This document shows, in pieces, positions 8,170 through 19,284 of a DNA stretch of 64,000 nucleotides (the stretch's first letter is position 1; the number at the start of each line of letters is the position of its first letter). Made by a program: the position numbers and the translations under genes. The stretch is from the NCBI RefSeq assembly GCF_014656195.1, contig NZ_BNBY01000027.1, positions 1 through 64,000 of the forward strand, in the 5' to 3' direction. The stretch is from Kitasatospora xanthocidica (GTDB lineage Bacteria > Actinomycetota > Actinomycetes > Streptomycetales > Streptomycetaceae). The notes beneath the pieces are model-generated. The model saw nothing but the letters and a program-made list of their open reading frames with translations. It had not been told where the DNA came from and did no database searches.

Positions 8170-8243
8170 TCGGTGTTCGGTGGGGGAAGGTCTTCGGTGG
8201 GGACGGGTGGGGGCGGGTGGGGGATTCCGCCGGGCAGCGGGGG

Positions 8244-8957
8244 TCAGCTGCGGCGGAGGGCCTCGGTGAGCCGGTTCGCGGCCTCGATGATGGCCTGGGC
8301 GTGCAGCCGGCCCGGGTGGCGGGTCAGGCGCTCGATCGGGCCGGAGACGGAGACGGCGGCCACCACGCGGTTGGAGGGGCCGCGGACGGGCGCGGAGACG
8401 GACGCGACGCCCGGCTCGCGCTCGCCGATCGACTGGGCCCAGCCGCGCCGCCGGACGCCGCTCAGCGCGGTGGCGGTGAAGCGGGCGCCCTGGAGGCCGC
8501 GGTGGAGCCGCTCGGGCTCCTCCCAGGCCAGCAGGACCTGGGCGGCCGAGCCGGCCTTCATCGGCAGGGTGCTGCCGACCGGGACGGTGTCCCGCAGGCC
8601 GGAGAGCCGCTCGGCGGCGGCGACGCAGATCCGCATCTCGCCCTGGCGGCGGTAGAGCTGTGCGCTCTCGCCGGTGACGTCGCGCAGGTGGGTCAGGACC
8701 GGGCCCGCGGTGGCGAGCAGCCGGTCCTCGCCCGCCGCGGCGGAGAGTTCGGACAGGCGGGGACCGAGGATGAAGCGTCCCTGCATGTCTCTGGTGACGA
8801 GACGGTGGTGTTCGAGTGCGACGGCGAGTCTGTGTGCCGTGGGGCGCGCCAGACCGGTGGCGGCGACCAGCCCCGCCAACGTGGCGGGGCCCGACTCCAG
8901 TGCGCTCAGCACCAGAGCGGCCTTGTCGAGAACGCCGACGCCGCTAGTGTTGTCCAT
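8244..8957 (-). CDS. ndgR: IclR-family transcriptional regulator NdgR
   Basis: A 237 aa regulator with an N-terminal winged helix-turn-helix (about residues 5-65, containing LAGLVAATGLARPTAHRL) and a C-terminal IclR effector domain. It diverges from leuCD. This arrangement, and the protein start MDNTSGVGVLDKAALVL, match NdgR of S. coelicolor (SCO5552), which controls leucine and other amino-acid genes and affects antibiotic production. The ATG at 8955-8957 lies 233 nt from the leuC start, and the shared gap contains a perfect palindrome that could be its operator. Confidence 0.95.
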   Translation of the reverse strand: MDNTSGVGVLDKAALVLSALESGPATLAGLVAATGLARPTAHRLAVALEHHRLVTRDMQGRFILGPRLSELSAAAGEDRLLATAGPVLTHLRDVTGESAQLYRRQGEMRICVAAAERLSGLRDTVPVGSTLPMKAGSAAQVLLAWEEPERLHRGLQGARFTATALSGVRRRGWAQSIGEREPGVASVSAPVRGPSNRVVAAVSVSGPIERLTRHPGRLHAQAIIEAANRLTEALRRS

Positions 8958-8963
8958 GCCCTA

Positions 8964-8975
8964 AGACTGCAGTCT
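8964..8975. promoter_or_regulatory. Candidate operator palindrome between ndgR and leuC
   Basis: AGACTGCAGTCT is a perfect 12 bp palindrome only 7 nt upstream of the ndgR start codon. Its position suits autoregulation by NdgR and control of the divergent leuCD genes, as known for IclR regulators at such loci. Binding itself is inference. Confidence 0.5.
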
Positions 8976-9189
8976 CAGTCCGCGAGACGCAAGTTCAATC
9001 TTCCGAGAAAAGCGCCACTCTGGATGCAGCAGCCCGGGAGACATCCAGGATGGGGCCTCGTCCGAGTGTCCGCATCGTGGACAGCGATCCGGCGTGCAGG
9101 TCGTGCGGAAGCGCCCCCCACCGGGTGGCGCACGTTCTGACCTCGACGACACGAGAAGGCCGGCAACGCGGCCGGCTGGAGGGAATCCG

Positions 9190-10629
<1,440 letters not shown>

Positions 10630-10632
10630 GCC

Positions 10633-11229
10633 ATGGAGAAGTTCACCACCCACACCGGCCGGGCCGTCCCGCTGCGCCGCAGCAACGTGGACACCGACCA
10701 GATCATCCCGGCCCACTGGCTCAAGAAGGTCACCCGATCCGGTTTCGAGGACGGCCTGTTCGAAGCCTGGCGCAAGGACGAGTCGTTCGTCTTCAACCGC
10801 CCCGAGCGGCAGGGCGCCACCGTCCTGGTGGCCGGCCCCGAGTTCGGCACCGGCTCCTCCCGCGAGCACGCCGTCTGGGCGCTGCAGAACTACGGCTTCC
10901 ACGCGGTCATCTCCTCGCGCTTCGCCGACATCTTCCGGGGCAACTCCCTGAAGAACGGTCTGCTGACCGTCGTCCTGCCGCAGGAGACCGTGGAGCGGCT
11001 CTGGGCGCTCACTGAGAGTGACCCTTCGGCGGAGATCACCGTTGACCTGGAGGCGCGCGAAGTGCGCGCCGAGGGTGTCACCGCGGCCTTCGAACTGGAC
11101 GACAACGTCCGGTGGCGGCTGCTCAACGGCCTGGACGACATCAGCATCACGCTGCAGAACGAGGCCGACATCTCGGCCTTCGAGGCGACCCGCCCGGCCT
11201 TCAAGCCCCGTACTCTGCCGGTCGCCTGA
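10633..11229 (+). CDS. leuD: 3-isopropylmalate dehydratase small subunit
   Basis: Swivelling-domain partner of LeuC, 198 aa. It opens MEKFTTHTGRAVPLRRSNVDTDQIIPA, and the substrate-binding loop GTGSSREHA lies near residues 74-82. It follows leuC by 3 nt and must be co-translated with it. A GC-rich terminator ends the operon. Confidence 0.98.
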   Translation: MEKFTTHTGRAVPLRRSNVDTDQIIPAHWLKKVTRSGFEDGLFEAWRKDESFVFNRPERQGATVLVAGPEFGTGSSREHAVWALQNYGFHAVISSRFADIFRGNSLKNGLLTVVLPQETVERLWALTESDPSAEITVDLEAREVRAEGVTAAFELDDNVRWRLLNGLDDISITLQNEADISAFEATRPAFKPRTLPVA

Positions 11230-11263
11230 GTTCCCCTCAGAACAAGCATTCTGACGATCCGCC

Positions 11264-11301
11264 GGATGGCCCGCGCCCCCCTCGGGGGGGCCGGGCCATC
11301 C
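11264..11301 (+). terminator. Terminator of leuCD
   Basis: GGATGGCCCG at 11264-11273 pairs with CGGGCCATCC at 11292-11301, with additional C/G pairing inside the loop. Confidence 0.8.
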
Positions 11302-11411
11302 GTCGTTCCGGAGCACGAGTTAGCGCCGCGGCCCGCCCCGGATTGCCCATTTGGCTTTGCGGAAGAGGGGCCCGCGCAAGTACAACTGCGGGTAGATGGC
11401 ACAATCAGTAC

Positions 11412-11759
11412 ATGCACCGGCACCATGAACCTCCGTACGCGGGCGGCGAACCCGCGGCTGAGGACTCCAGGGGCCGGCCATCCGAACGCCGAATTGACGA
11501 CCGGCCGGACGTCACCTCCGCGCCAGCTGAGGAGCCGGACGACCAGGAAGTCGCAGCGCTCTACGCGCTCGTGGCCGAGCGGTTGAAGCAAGCTCACGCC
11601 CGCGTGCATGCGCTGAACGTGTCTGCCGATGCAAAGACCGCTCTCACCCGTCAACTCCTCATCGTCACCGAGACCGCCAAGCGCGATCTTCCGGAGGCGG
11701 CAAGGCGGTTGAGTCGCTTTGTACATGACCTCGACGAGGGGCCCCCGCCGCTCCGCTGA
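11412..11759 (+). CDS. Small conserved actinomycete protein, function unknown (115 aa)
   Basis: I know no function. The first 45 residues are charged and probably disordered (MHRHHEPPYAGG onwards); residues 48-110 look helical (EVAALYALVAERLKQAHARVHALN, then ALTRQLLIVTETAKRDLPEAARRL). There are no cysteines and no membrane segment. It sits between leuD and hup, the position of SCO5555 in S. coelicolor, which argues for a real gene despite an unremarkable ribosome-binding site. A CACAAT lies 13 nt upstream of the ATG. Confidence 0.75.
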   Translation: MHRHHEPPYAGGEPAAEDSRGRPSERRIDDRPDVTSAPAEEPDDQEVAALYALVAERLKQAHARVHALNVSADAKTALTRQLLIVTETAKRDLPEAARRLSRFVHDLDEGPPPLR

Positions 11760-11813
11760 GGTCGCCGACGCGCAAATCCATTGCGACACTAGGGTGATTC
11801 GCGCGTTTGGTAA

Positions 11814-11842
11814 TTGAAAGTCCGCAGATACATACCTAACGT
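11814..11842 (+). promoter_or_regulatory. Predicted sigma-HrdB-type promoter of hup
   Basis: TTGAAA at 11814-11819 and TAACGT at 11837-11842 are spaced by exactly 17 nt, about 50 nt before the hup start. Confidence 0.7.
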
Positions 11843-11892
11843 GCGAAAAGAACGGATGGAATCATCCGGCGCCCGTTTCCGAAGGGGAAGAC

Positions 11893-12630
11893 GTGAACAA
11901 GGCTCAGCTTGTCGAAGCGGTGGCCGAGCAGCTGGGCGGTCGCAAGGCTGCCGCAGAGGCTGTCGACGCAGTGCTCGACACCATGGTCCGTGCCGTCGTG
12001 GCCGGTGACCGGGTTTCGGTCACCGGTTTCGGCACCTTCGAGAAGGTGGAGCGCTCCGCGCGCTTCGCCCGCAACCCGCAGACCGGCGAGCGGGTCAAGG
12101 TCAAGAAGACCTCGGTCCCCCGCTTCCGCCCCGGCCAGGGCTTCAAGGACCTGGTCAGCGGCAGCAAGAAGCTGCCGAAGGAGGGCCCCTCGGTGAAGAA
12201 GGCCCCCAAGGGCTCCCTCACCCCGGGCAAGACCGGTGTGGCTGCCACCCCGGCCGCCAAGCGCGCCGCCACCAAGCGGGCCACCGCCGCCGCTGCCGCC
12301 GCCGCTCCGGCCACCAAGAAGGCCGCCGCGAAGAAGACGGCCACCACGGCCGCCGCCAAGAAGACCACGGCCACCACCGCGAAGAAGGCGGCCACGGCCA
12401 AGAAGACCGCGGTGAAGGCCACCGCCGCGAAGACCACCGCGGCCAAGAAGGCGACCACCACCGCGGCCGCGACCAAGAAGACGGCCGCCGCCAAGAAGGC
12501 GACCACCACGGCCGCCGCCAAGAAGACCACCGCGACCGCCAAGAAGGCGACCGCGACGGCCAAGAAGACGGCTCCGGCGAAGAAGACCGCCACCCGCAAG
12601 ACCACCGCGCGCAAGACCTCTGCCAAGTAG
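11893..12630 (+). CDS. hupS: HU-family nucleoid protein with lysine/alanine-rich histone H1-like tail (HupS type)
   Basis: DNA-binding nucleoid protein of 245 aa. Residues 1-95 are a complete HU domain, MNKAQLVEAVAEQLG through GFGTFEKVERSARFARNPQTGE, with the DNA-intercalating RNPQTG turn. From about residue 100 the protein is almost wholly Ala, Lys and Thr in KKA/KKT repeats, similar to histone H1. This two-domain layout is that of HupS, linked in Streptomyces to spore nucleoid compaction. The GTG start has GAAGGGGAAG just upstream. A clear promoter and a terminator make it a single-gene unit. Confidence 0.95.
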   Translation: MNKAQLVEAVAEQLGGRKAAAEAVDAVLDTMVRAVVAGDRVSVTGFGTFEKVERSARFARNPQTGERVKVKKTSVPRFRPGQGFKDLVSGSKKLPKEGPSVKKAPKGSLTPGKTGVAATPAAKRAATKRATAAAAAAAPATKKAAAKKTATTAAAKKTTATTAKKAATAKKTAVKATAAKTTAAKKATTTAAATKKTAAAKKATTTAAAKKTTATAKKATATAKKTAPAKKTATRKTTARKTSAK

Positions 12631-12664
12631 GTCCCGCGCGGCCGTCCCCGGACGGCCTTCGGTC

Positions 12665-12717
12665 AAGAGCCGCGGCACCCTCCCGTGCATTCACGGGCAC
12701 CGGTTGCCGCGGCTCTT
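12665..12717 (+). terminator. Terminator of hup
   Basis: A 13 bp outer stem (12665-12677 with 12705-12717, AAGAGCCGCGGCA and complement) encloses a second small hairpin, CCCGTG...CACGGG. A T-rich stretch follows. Confidence 0.85.
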
Positions 12718-12812
12718 CCGCTTTCCGGGCGCTTAGTCAGGATCGCGGGGCGTGCGGCGGGACCGGGCGGTCGACGGTCGGCGGGCCCGGCGGCCGGGCA
12801 TCCCGCGGGCGG

Positions 12813-13034
12813 TCAGCCCTCGGCGGGGTCGGGGAAGGTCTGCAGCGTCACGAAGACCACCCGGCGGGCCTCGCCGGCGCCCTCGGTACGGATCCGCACC
12901 CGCTGGCCCGGGCGCAGCAGCCGCAGGCCGCCGGCGTCGAAGGCGGCCGCGTCGAACGGCACCGGGGTCCCGTCGTCGAGCAGCACGGAGCCGGCCCGGG
13001 TGGCGGGGTCGAAGGTGAACGCGGTGGCCTGCAT
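12813..13034 (-). CDS. Small conserved protein, possible OB-fold / cold-shock-like (73 aa)
   Basis: A 73 aa protein with the pattern FDPATRAGSVLLDDGTPVPF, then a LRLLRPGQRVRI strand and a VVFVTLQTF end. This strand-rich layout recalls cold-shock-like OB folds, but the RNA-binding motifs are not obvious. A homologue occupies the same place next to hupS in Streptomyces. The start ATG and codon bias are good. The function is unknown and the OB-fold suggestion is inference. Confidence 0.75.
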   Translation of the reverse strand: MQATAFTFDPATRAGSVLLDDGTPVPFDAAAFDAGGLRLLRPGQRVRIRTEGAGEARRVVFVTLQTFPDPAEG

Positions 13035-13138
13035 GGCAGCAGCATAGCGAGCGGACCGGCGCCGGCCCGGGGCCGGTGGGCCGTCGACCGGCCGCCGGAA
13101 CGGGCTGAGGACGCGTTCAGAACGGGTTCAGGGCGGGC

Positions 13139-13831
13139 TCAGGACAGGCTCAGCCGGGCGAACAGCGCACTGGTGTGCGGACCGAGGCCGAGCGCCGCGG
13201 CCTCCCCGAGGTCGGTACCGGTGTCGACGTCCCGGCGCACCGACTCCACGTCCGCGAGCCGCAGTTCGAGCGCCCCGCCGGCCGCGTGCCGGGCCCGCGA
13301 GCCGTCCCCGAAGGCGGGGGAGAGCGGGCGCCCGGGGGCGCAGGCGAGCAGGGTGGTGCCGAGGCCGGGGGAGTCCGGCAGGAAGGCCCGGCCGTCCGGC
13401 GGCACCGCGCCCAGCACCCGGGCGAGTTCGGCCGGGCGCAGGGCGGGCAGGTCCGCCGAGAGGGCGGCGAGCGGGGCCGCCGGGGCGAGCGCCAGGGCGG
13501 CCGACGCGCCGTGCGCCAGCGCCAGGTTGAGGCCGCCGCCCGGCTCGTCGGCGACCACCAGCGCGCCCAGCGCGGCCAGCCGGGCACCGGCCGTGGCGTC
13601 CCTGGTGACCACCAGGACGCGGGCGACGCCCGGGGTGGCCAGCGCCGCGGTGACGGTGTCGAGCGCGAACGACATGGCCAGGTCGGCCCGGTGCGGCCCG
13701 GCGTACGGGGCGAGTCTGCTCTTCGCCAGCGCGAGCGGCTTGAGCGGGAGCACCAGCGACCAGCCGGCGGTGGGTGCGGCGGGCGCGACGGGCCCGCTGG
13801 GGCGTACGGTGTCCTGGGTCATCGGCGTCAT
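13139..13831 (-). CDS. cofC: 2-phospho-L-lactate (phosphoenolpyruvate) guanylyltransferase, coenzyme F420 synthesis
   Basis: A 230 aa nucleotidyltransferase of the CofC/FbiD family that activates phosphoenolpyruvate or phospholactate with GTP for coenzyme F420. The N-terminus WSLVLPLKPLALAKSRL carries the nucleotide-binding lysines, followed by ARVLVVTRD, VVADEPGGGLNLAL and the acidic LSADLPAL motif. I chose the ATG at 13831; another in frame is at 13822. The gene diverges from plsC, as in other streptomycetes. F420 supports many actinomycete reductases. Confidence 0.9.
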   Translation of the reverse strand: MTPMTQDTVRPSGPVAPAAPTAGWSLVLPLKPLALAKSRLAPYAGPHRADLAMSFALDTVTAALATPGVARVLVVTRDATAGARLAALGALVVADEPGGGLNLALAHGASAALALAPAAPLAALSADLPALRPAELARVLGAVPPDGRAFLPDSPGLGTTLLACAPGRPLSPAFGDGSRARHAAGGALELRLADVESVRRDVDTGTDLGEAAALGLGPHTSALFARLSLS

Positions 13832-14053
13832 TGTGTCGCCGGTCCCGGAGCCCTCGCCAGGCCGTCCGAGCTGTGCGGACGTGCGTTTGATCACGCCCGC
13901 CCGGCGGGTTGGCGCGGCCGCTCGACAGCCGGTGAGCGGGCGGGCGACACTGTTCCGCGCCCGTGGCCCGGGCACCGCTGGCACCGGTGCGCGGCACCGG
14001 GAGGCCATGACGGCGGCACTCCACGTGTCGCACTCGGATGAGAAGGAGCTGGG

Positions 14054-14884
14054 GTGGCCCGCCGCTCGTACGCCAAGTTCGGCAACGCCGACTACGGCAT
14101 CTGGTACCGCTTCGCGGCCGTGCTGGTGAAGCCGGTGACGACCGCCCTGGTGAAGCCCGACTGGCGGGGCTGGGAGCACATCCCGGAGGAAGGCGGTTTC
14201 ATCGCCGCCGTGAACCACAATTCGATCATCGATCCGGTGATCTACGCGCACTGGCAGTACAACAGTGGACGCCCGCCGCGCATTCTCGGCAAGTCCTCGC
14301 TGTTCTCGATTCCCTTCATCGGATTCATGCTGCGCAAGACCGGTCAGATTCCGGTGTTCCGCGAGTCGACCGACGCCGCGGCTGCGTTCCGGGCCGCGAT
14401 CGACGCCGTCAACAGCGGCCAGTGCGTGCAGTTCTACCCGGAGGGAACGCTCACCCGGGACCCGGACCTGTGGCCGATGACCGGCAAGAGCGGTGTCGCC
14501 CGGGTCGCGCTGATGACCGGCGCGCCGGTCATCCCGGTCGCCCACTGGGGCGCCCACGAGATCATCCCGCCGTACGGCCGGACCGGCTTCGGGAAGGGCA
14601 AGTTCAACCTCTTCCCCCGCCACCGGGTGACCGTCGCGGCCGGCCCGGCCGTGGACCTGAGCAAGTACCGGGGCCAGGAGCTCACCGCCCAGGTGCTCGC
14701 CGACGCGACCGAGGACATCATGACGGCGATCACCGAGGTGCTGGCCGAGGTCCGCGGCGAGCGGCCGCCGGCCGAGCGCTACGACATGCGCAGGGCCGCC
14801 CGGGAGCGCGCCGCGGCGGCGCTGGCCGAGCGCCGGCGCGCCAAGGGCGAGCGGAGCATCGGCACCGAGGAGGCCGGCAAGTGA
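14054..14884 (+). CDS. plsC: 1-acyl-sn-glycerol-3-phosphate acyltransferase
   Basis: Membrane-associated acyltransferase of phospholipid synthesis, 276 aa. The HX4D catalytic motif is HNSIID (His55, Asp60), and the glycerol-phosphate-binding motif is FYPEGT at residues 127-132. The C-terminus is arginine/glutamate-rich. The GTG start at 14054 is preceded by AAGGAGCTGGG. Its stop overlaps the gpsA start (GTGA), coupling it to the enzyme that makes its glycerol-3-phosphate precursor. Confidence 0.95.
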   Translation: MARRSYAKFGNADYGIWYRFAAVLVKPVTTALVKPDWRGWEHIPEEGGFIAAVNHNSIIDPVIYAHWQYNSGRPPRILGKSSLFSIPFIGFMLRKTGQIPVFRESTDAAAAFRAAIDAVNSGQCVQFYPEGTLTRDPDLWPMTGKSGVARVALMTGAPVIPVAHWGAHEIIPPYGRTGFGKGKFNLFPRHRVTVAAGPAVDLSKYRGQELTAQVLADATEDIMTAITEVLAEVRGERPPAERYDMRRAARERAAAALAERRRAKGERSIGTEEAGK

Positions 14885-15885
14885 CCCGCTGCGCCGTGAT
14901 GGGGACCGGATCCTGGGGCACCGCCTTCGCGATGGTGCTCGCCGACGCCGGCTGCGAGGTCGTGCTGTGGGCCCGCCGCCAGGAGCTGGTGGACGCCGTC
15001 AACTCCACGCACGAGAACCCGGACTACCTGCCGGGCGTCCGGCTGCCCGACTCGGTGCGGGCCACCACCGACGCCGCCGAGGCGCTGGCCGGCGCCGACT
15101 TCGCCGTCCTGGTGGTGCCCTCGCAGACGCTGCGCGACAACCTGGCCGCCTGGACGCCGCTGATCGAGCCGCAGACCGTGCTGGTGAGCCTGATGAAGGG
15201 CATCGAGCTCGGCACCGCCAAGCGGATGAGCGAGGTCATCGACGAGGTCACCAAGGTCGGCCCGGAGCGCGTCGCGGTGGTCAGCGGGCCCAACCTGGCC
15301 AAGGAGATCGCCAACCGGCAGCCCGCGGCGAGCGTCGTCGCCTGCACCGACGAGGCGGTCGCCAAGCGGCTCCAGGCGGCCTGCCACACGCCGTACTTCC
15401 GGCCGTACACCAACACCGACGTGGTGGGCTGCGAGCTCGGCGGCGCGGTCAAGAACGTGATCGGCCTGGCGGTCGGCATGGCGGCCGGCATGGGGCTCGG
15501 CGACAACACCAAGGCGACGCTGATCACCCGCGGGCTGGCCGAGACCACCCGGCTCGGCGAGGTGCTGGGCGCCGACCCGCACACCTTCGCGGGGCTCGCC
15601 GGGATGGGCGACCTGGTCGCCACCTGCTCCTCGCCGCTGTCCCGCAACAACACCTTCGGCATGAACCTGGGCCGGGGCATGTCGCTCGCCGAGACCATCG
15701 CGGCCACCCGGCAGACCGCCGAGGGCGTCAAGTCCTGCGAGTCGGTGCTGGACCTGGCCCGGCGCAACGGGGTCGACATGCCGATCGTCGAGGCCGTGGT
15801 GGAGGTCGTGCACAACGGGCGGCCGACCCAGGAGGCGCTGCAGACGCTGATGTCGCGCTCGGCGAAGGCGGAGCGGCGGCGCTGA
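14881..15885 (+). CDS. gpsA: NAD(P)-dependent glycerol-3-phosphate dehydrogenase
   Basis: Reduces dihydroxyacetone phosphate to glycerol-3-phosphate for phospholipid synthesis; 334 aa. The Rossmann motif is MGTGSWGTAFA at residues 7-17, and the catalytic-lysine region ELGGAVKNVIGLAVG and the later RGLAET are present. The GTG at 14881 overlaps the plsC stop by 4 nt. A product start of MTRCAVMGTGSWG is normal for the family, so an upstream in-frame extension was rejected. Confidence 0.97.
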   Translation: MTRCAVMGTGSWGTAFAMVLADAGCEVVLWARRQELVDAVNSTHENPDYLPGVRLPDSVRATTDAAEALAGADFAVLVVPSQTLRDNLAAWTPLIEPQTVLVSLMKGIELGTAKRMSEVIDEVTKVGPERVAVVSGPNLAKEIANRQPAASVVACTDEAVAKRLQAACHTPYFRPYTNTDVVGCELGGAVKNVIGLAVGMAAGMGLGDNTKATLITRGLAETTRLGEVLGADPHTFAGLAGMGDLVATCSSPLSRNNTFGMNLGRGMSLAETIAATRQTAEGVKSCESVLDLARRNGVDMPIVEAVVEVVHNGRPTQEALQTLMSRSAKAERRR

Positions 15886-15970
15886 CGGCCCGGGAAGGCG
15901 GCCCGGGAGGGTGGCGTGGCGGGGCGGCTGACGTCCCGGAAACACGTCGCACGGTAGTCTCAAACCCGAT

Positions 15971-17116
<1,146 letters not shown>

Positions 17117-17131
17117 CGGGTCCGTACGGCG

Positions 17132-17164
17132 GAGGGCGGGCCGGGAAACCCCCGGCCCGCCCTC
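17132..17164. terminator. Bidirectional terminator between ddl and the DUF3515 gene
   Basis: A perfect 14 bp stem, 17132-17145 with 17151-17164 (GAGGGCGGGCCGGG and complement), closes a 5 nt loop between convergent genes. Confidence 0.85.
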
Positions 17165-17195
17165 GGTACGTCGGCACCGGCCGGCACCGCCCGGC

Positions 17196-17714
17196 TCAGC
17201 CGGGGATGTTGGCCTTGACCAGCGGGGTGAGTGCCGCGGCCGGGTCCAGCGGGCTGCTGTAGACCCCGGGCGGGGAGATCACCTCGACGTAGGCCGCGCG
17301 CATGGTCGCGACGAGCCGGTAGCTCCCGTCGTCCCGCTTCTGCGACCACCAGGTGAGGTCGTCGACGGTCGGCGACAGGTCCTTGGCGTGCGGTCCGTCC
17401 AACTCCTCGGGCCGGTCGATGCCGCAGCGCATGACCGTCCGGGGCGAGCTGTCCCAGACGGCCACGTACGGCGAGCCGGGCGACGGGTCCTTGCGGGCGT
17501 GCCCGAGCAGCACCTGCGGCAGCGCGGCGGCCAGGGCCCGGCAGTAGTCGGCGGCCCTGCCGCTCGGCTGCGGGGCCTCGGTGTCCCCGTCCCCCGAACC
17601 CCAGCTGCCGACCAGCACGACGACCGCGCAGGTCAGCGCGACGGGCAGGGCCAGCCAGCGGATCGGCGCCGGCACGGCGGTCAGCGCCTTGGGGACACGG
17701 GTTTCTCTGGCCAC
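17196..17714 (-). CDS. DUF3515 family membrane-anchored protein
   Basis: A 172 aa protein with one N-terminal membrane segment (about residues 18-40, WLALPVALTCAVVVLVG) and an outside domain with three cysteines. Motifs such as DYCRALAAALP, VAVWDSSPRTVMRCGIDRP and WWSQKRDDGSYRLVA are those of DUF3515, an actinobacterial family of unknown role always found near ddl and thiL. It shares the minus strand with the Lrp-like gene upstream, 20 nt away. Confidence 0.9.
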   Translation of the reverse strand: MARETRVPKALTAVPAPIRWLALPVALTCAVVVLVGSWGSGDGDTEAPQPSGRAADYCRALAAALPQVLLGHARKDPSPGSPYVAVWDSSPRTVMRCGIDRPEELDGPHAKDLSPTVDDLTWWSQKRDDGSYRLVATMRAAYVEVISPPGVYSSPLDPAAALTPLVKANIPG

Positions 17715-17734
17715 CCGCCGATGGTAGCCGGGGC

Positions 17735-17968
17735 CTACAGGTGGACCACCGGACAGGTGAGGGTACGGGTGATGCCCTCGACCTTCTGGACCTGGGCCAC
17801 GACCATGCGGCCCAGCTCGTCCACCGTCTCGGCCTCGGCCTTGACGATCACGTCGTAGGGGCCGGTGACGTCCTCGGCGGCGAGCACGCCGGGGATCTTG
17901 GTGATCAGCTCGGCCACCGCGGTGGCCTTTCCTACTTCGGTCTGGATCAGGATGTATGCCTGTACCAC
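17735..17968 (-). CDS. Lrp/AsnC ligand-binding (RAM) domain protein without DNA-binding domain
   Basis: Only 77 aa, consisting of one RAM domain: MVQAYILIQTEVGKA, then GPYDVIVKAEAE and VEGITRTLTCPVVHL. Full Lrp regulators have an additional helix-turn-helix of about 60 residues, absent here and not found upstream. Stand-alone RAM proteins exist in actinomycetes and could bind amino acids or form mixed oligomers with complete Lrp proteins. It diverges from thiL. Confidence 0.92.
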   Translation of the reverse strand: MVQAYILIQTEVGKATAVAELITKIPGVLAAEDVTGPYDVIVKAEAETVDELGRMVVAQVQKVEGITRTLTCPVVHL

Positions 17969-18183
17969 GAGGACCTCCCGGCGGCCGGTTACGGGGATCG
18001 CCGCCGTGATCGCCCGGGTCAGGCGTCGGGGTGGAACGGGCTCACCGGCAGCCTGATCACCACGCTACCGCGCGGTGGGCCGGGGAGGGGAGACCTCCGC
18101 ACCCCCGAAGGGCGTACGCTGCGCGCGGGGGAGCGGGACGGGGACCGCAGCGCTATCCGGATTGAAAGGCGAGAGGACGGCAG

Positions 18184-19149
18184 ATGCAGGGGACCGTGGG
18201 CGAGCTCGGCGAGTTCGGACTCATCAGGGAGCTGACCGCCCGGGTACCGCTCACCGACGCGGTCGACCTCGGCCCGGGTGACGACGCCGCGGTGGTGCGG
18301 GCTCCGGACGGCCGGGTGGTGGCGACCACGGACGTCCTGATCGAGAACCGGCACTTCCGCCGGGACTGGTCCACCGCCTACGACGTGGGCCGCAAGGCCG
18401 CCGCCCAGAACCTCGCCGACGTGGCCGCGATGGGGGCGGTGCCGACCGCGATACTGCTCGGCCTGGTCGCCCCCGCCGACCTCCCGACCACCTGGGCCAC
18501 CGAGTTGATGGACGGACTGCGCGACGAGTGCCAGGTCGCCGGGGCGACGGTGGTCGGCGGCGACGTGGTGCGCGGGGACACCGTCACGCTGGCCATCACG
18601 GCGCTCGGGGACCTGCAGGGGCGCGCGCCGGTGACGCGCTCCGGCGCGCAGGTCGGCGACGTGGTCGCGGTGACCGGCTGGCTGGGCTGGTCGGCCGCCG
18701 GCCTGACCGTGCTGCAGCGCGGCTTCCGCTCCCCGCGCGCCTTCGTCGAGGCGCACCGCCGGCCCGAACCGCCGTACCACGCGGGCCCGGCCGGGGCCGA
18801 GTTGGGCGCGACCTCGATGATCGACGTGAGCGACGGGCTGGTCGCCGACCTCGGCCACGTGGCCCGGGCCAGCGAGGTGGACATCGACCTCAAGGCCGCC
18901 GACTTCGACGTCCCGGCGCAGATGGCCGACATCGGCCAGGCGGTCGGGGTCGACCCGCTGGTCTGGGTGCTCTCCGGCGGCGAGGACCACGCGATCGTGG
19001 CGACCTTCCCGCGCGGAGTCCAACTCCCGGCCCGCTGGCGGGTGGTGGGCGAGGTCACCGGCCGCCCGACGGGCAGCCGCAGCGGCCGGGTGACGGTGGA
19101 CGGCGCCCCCTGGGACCGGGTCGGCGGCTGGGACCACTTCGCCGAATGA
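18184..19149 (+). CDS. thiL: Thiamine-monophosphate kinase
   Basis: Phosphorylates thiamine monophosphate to thiamine pyrophosphate; 321 aa. The ATP/Mg2+-binding aspartates lie in GPGDDAAVV and ATTDVLIENRHF; NLADVAAMGA, VGGDVVRGD and the late DVSDGLVADLGH are family hallmarks. The ATG at 18184 follows AGAGGACGGCAG. It probably starts its own transcript. The 3' flank is occupied by palindromic repeats rather than a simple terminator. Confidence 0.96.
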   Translation: MQGTVGELGEFGLIRELTARVPLTDAVDLGPGDDAAVVRAPDGRVVATTDVLIENRHFRRDWSTAYDVGRKAAAQNLADVAAMGAVPTAILLGLVAPADLPTTWATELMDGLRDECQVAGATVVGGDVVRGDTVTLAITALGDLQGRAPVTRSGAQVGDVVAVTGWLGWSAAGLTVLQRGFRSPRAFVEAHRRPEPPYHAGPAGAELGATSMIDVSDGLVADLGHVARASEVDIDLKAADFDVPAQMADIGQAVGVDPLVWVLSGGEDHAIVATFPRGVQLPARWRVVGEVTGRPTGSRSGRVTVDGAPWDRVGGWDHFAE

Positions 19150-19161
19150 GGCGGGCGGTGA

Positions 19162-19281
19162 CTCGCCCGCTCGCCTCCGGGGCGCTCCGGCCCGGTGCCG
19201 ACGGTCGGCGCTCCCTCGCTCGTGCCTCGCTCCCTCACGCTCTCCCTTTCGGCACCGGCGCGCCCCTTCGGCTCGGGGCGG
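19162..19281. repeat. Palindromic intergenic repeat, variant copy A (about 120 bp)
   Basis: Same ends as the 123 bp element that follows, but with a diverged centre. It carries CCGGTGCCG and CGGCACCGG as inverted arms, and lies directly after the thiL stop. A second copy starts 3 nt later in the same orientation. Confidence 0.8.
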
Positions 19282-19284
19282 GGG

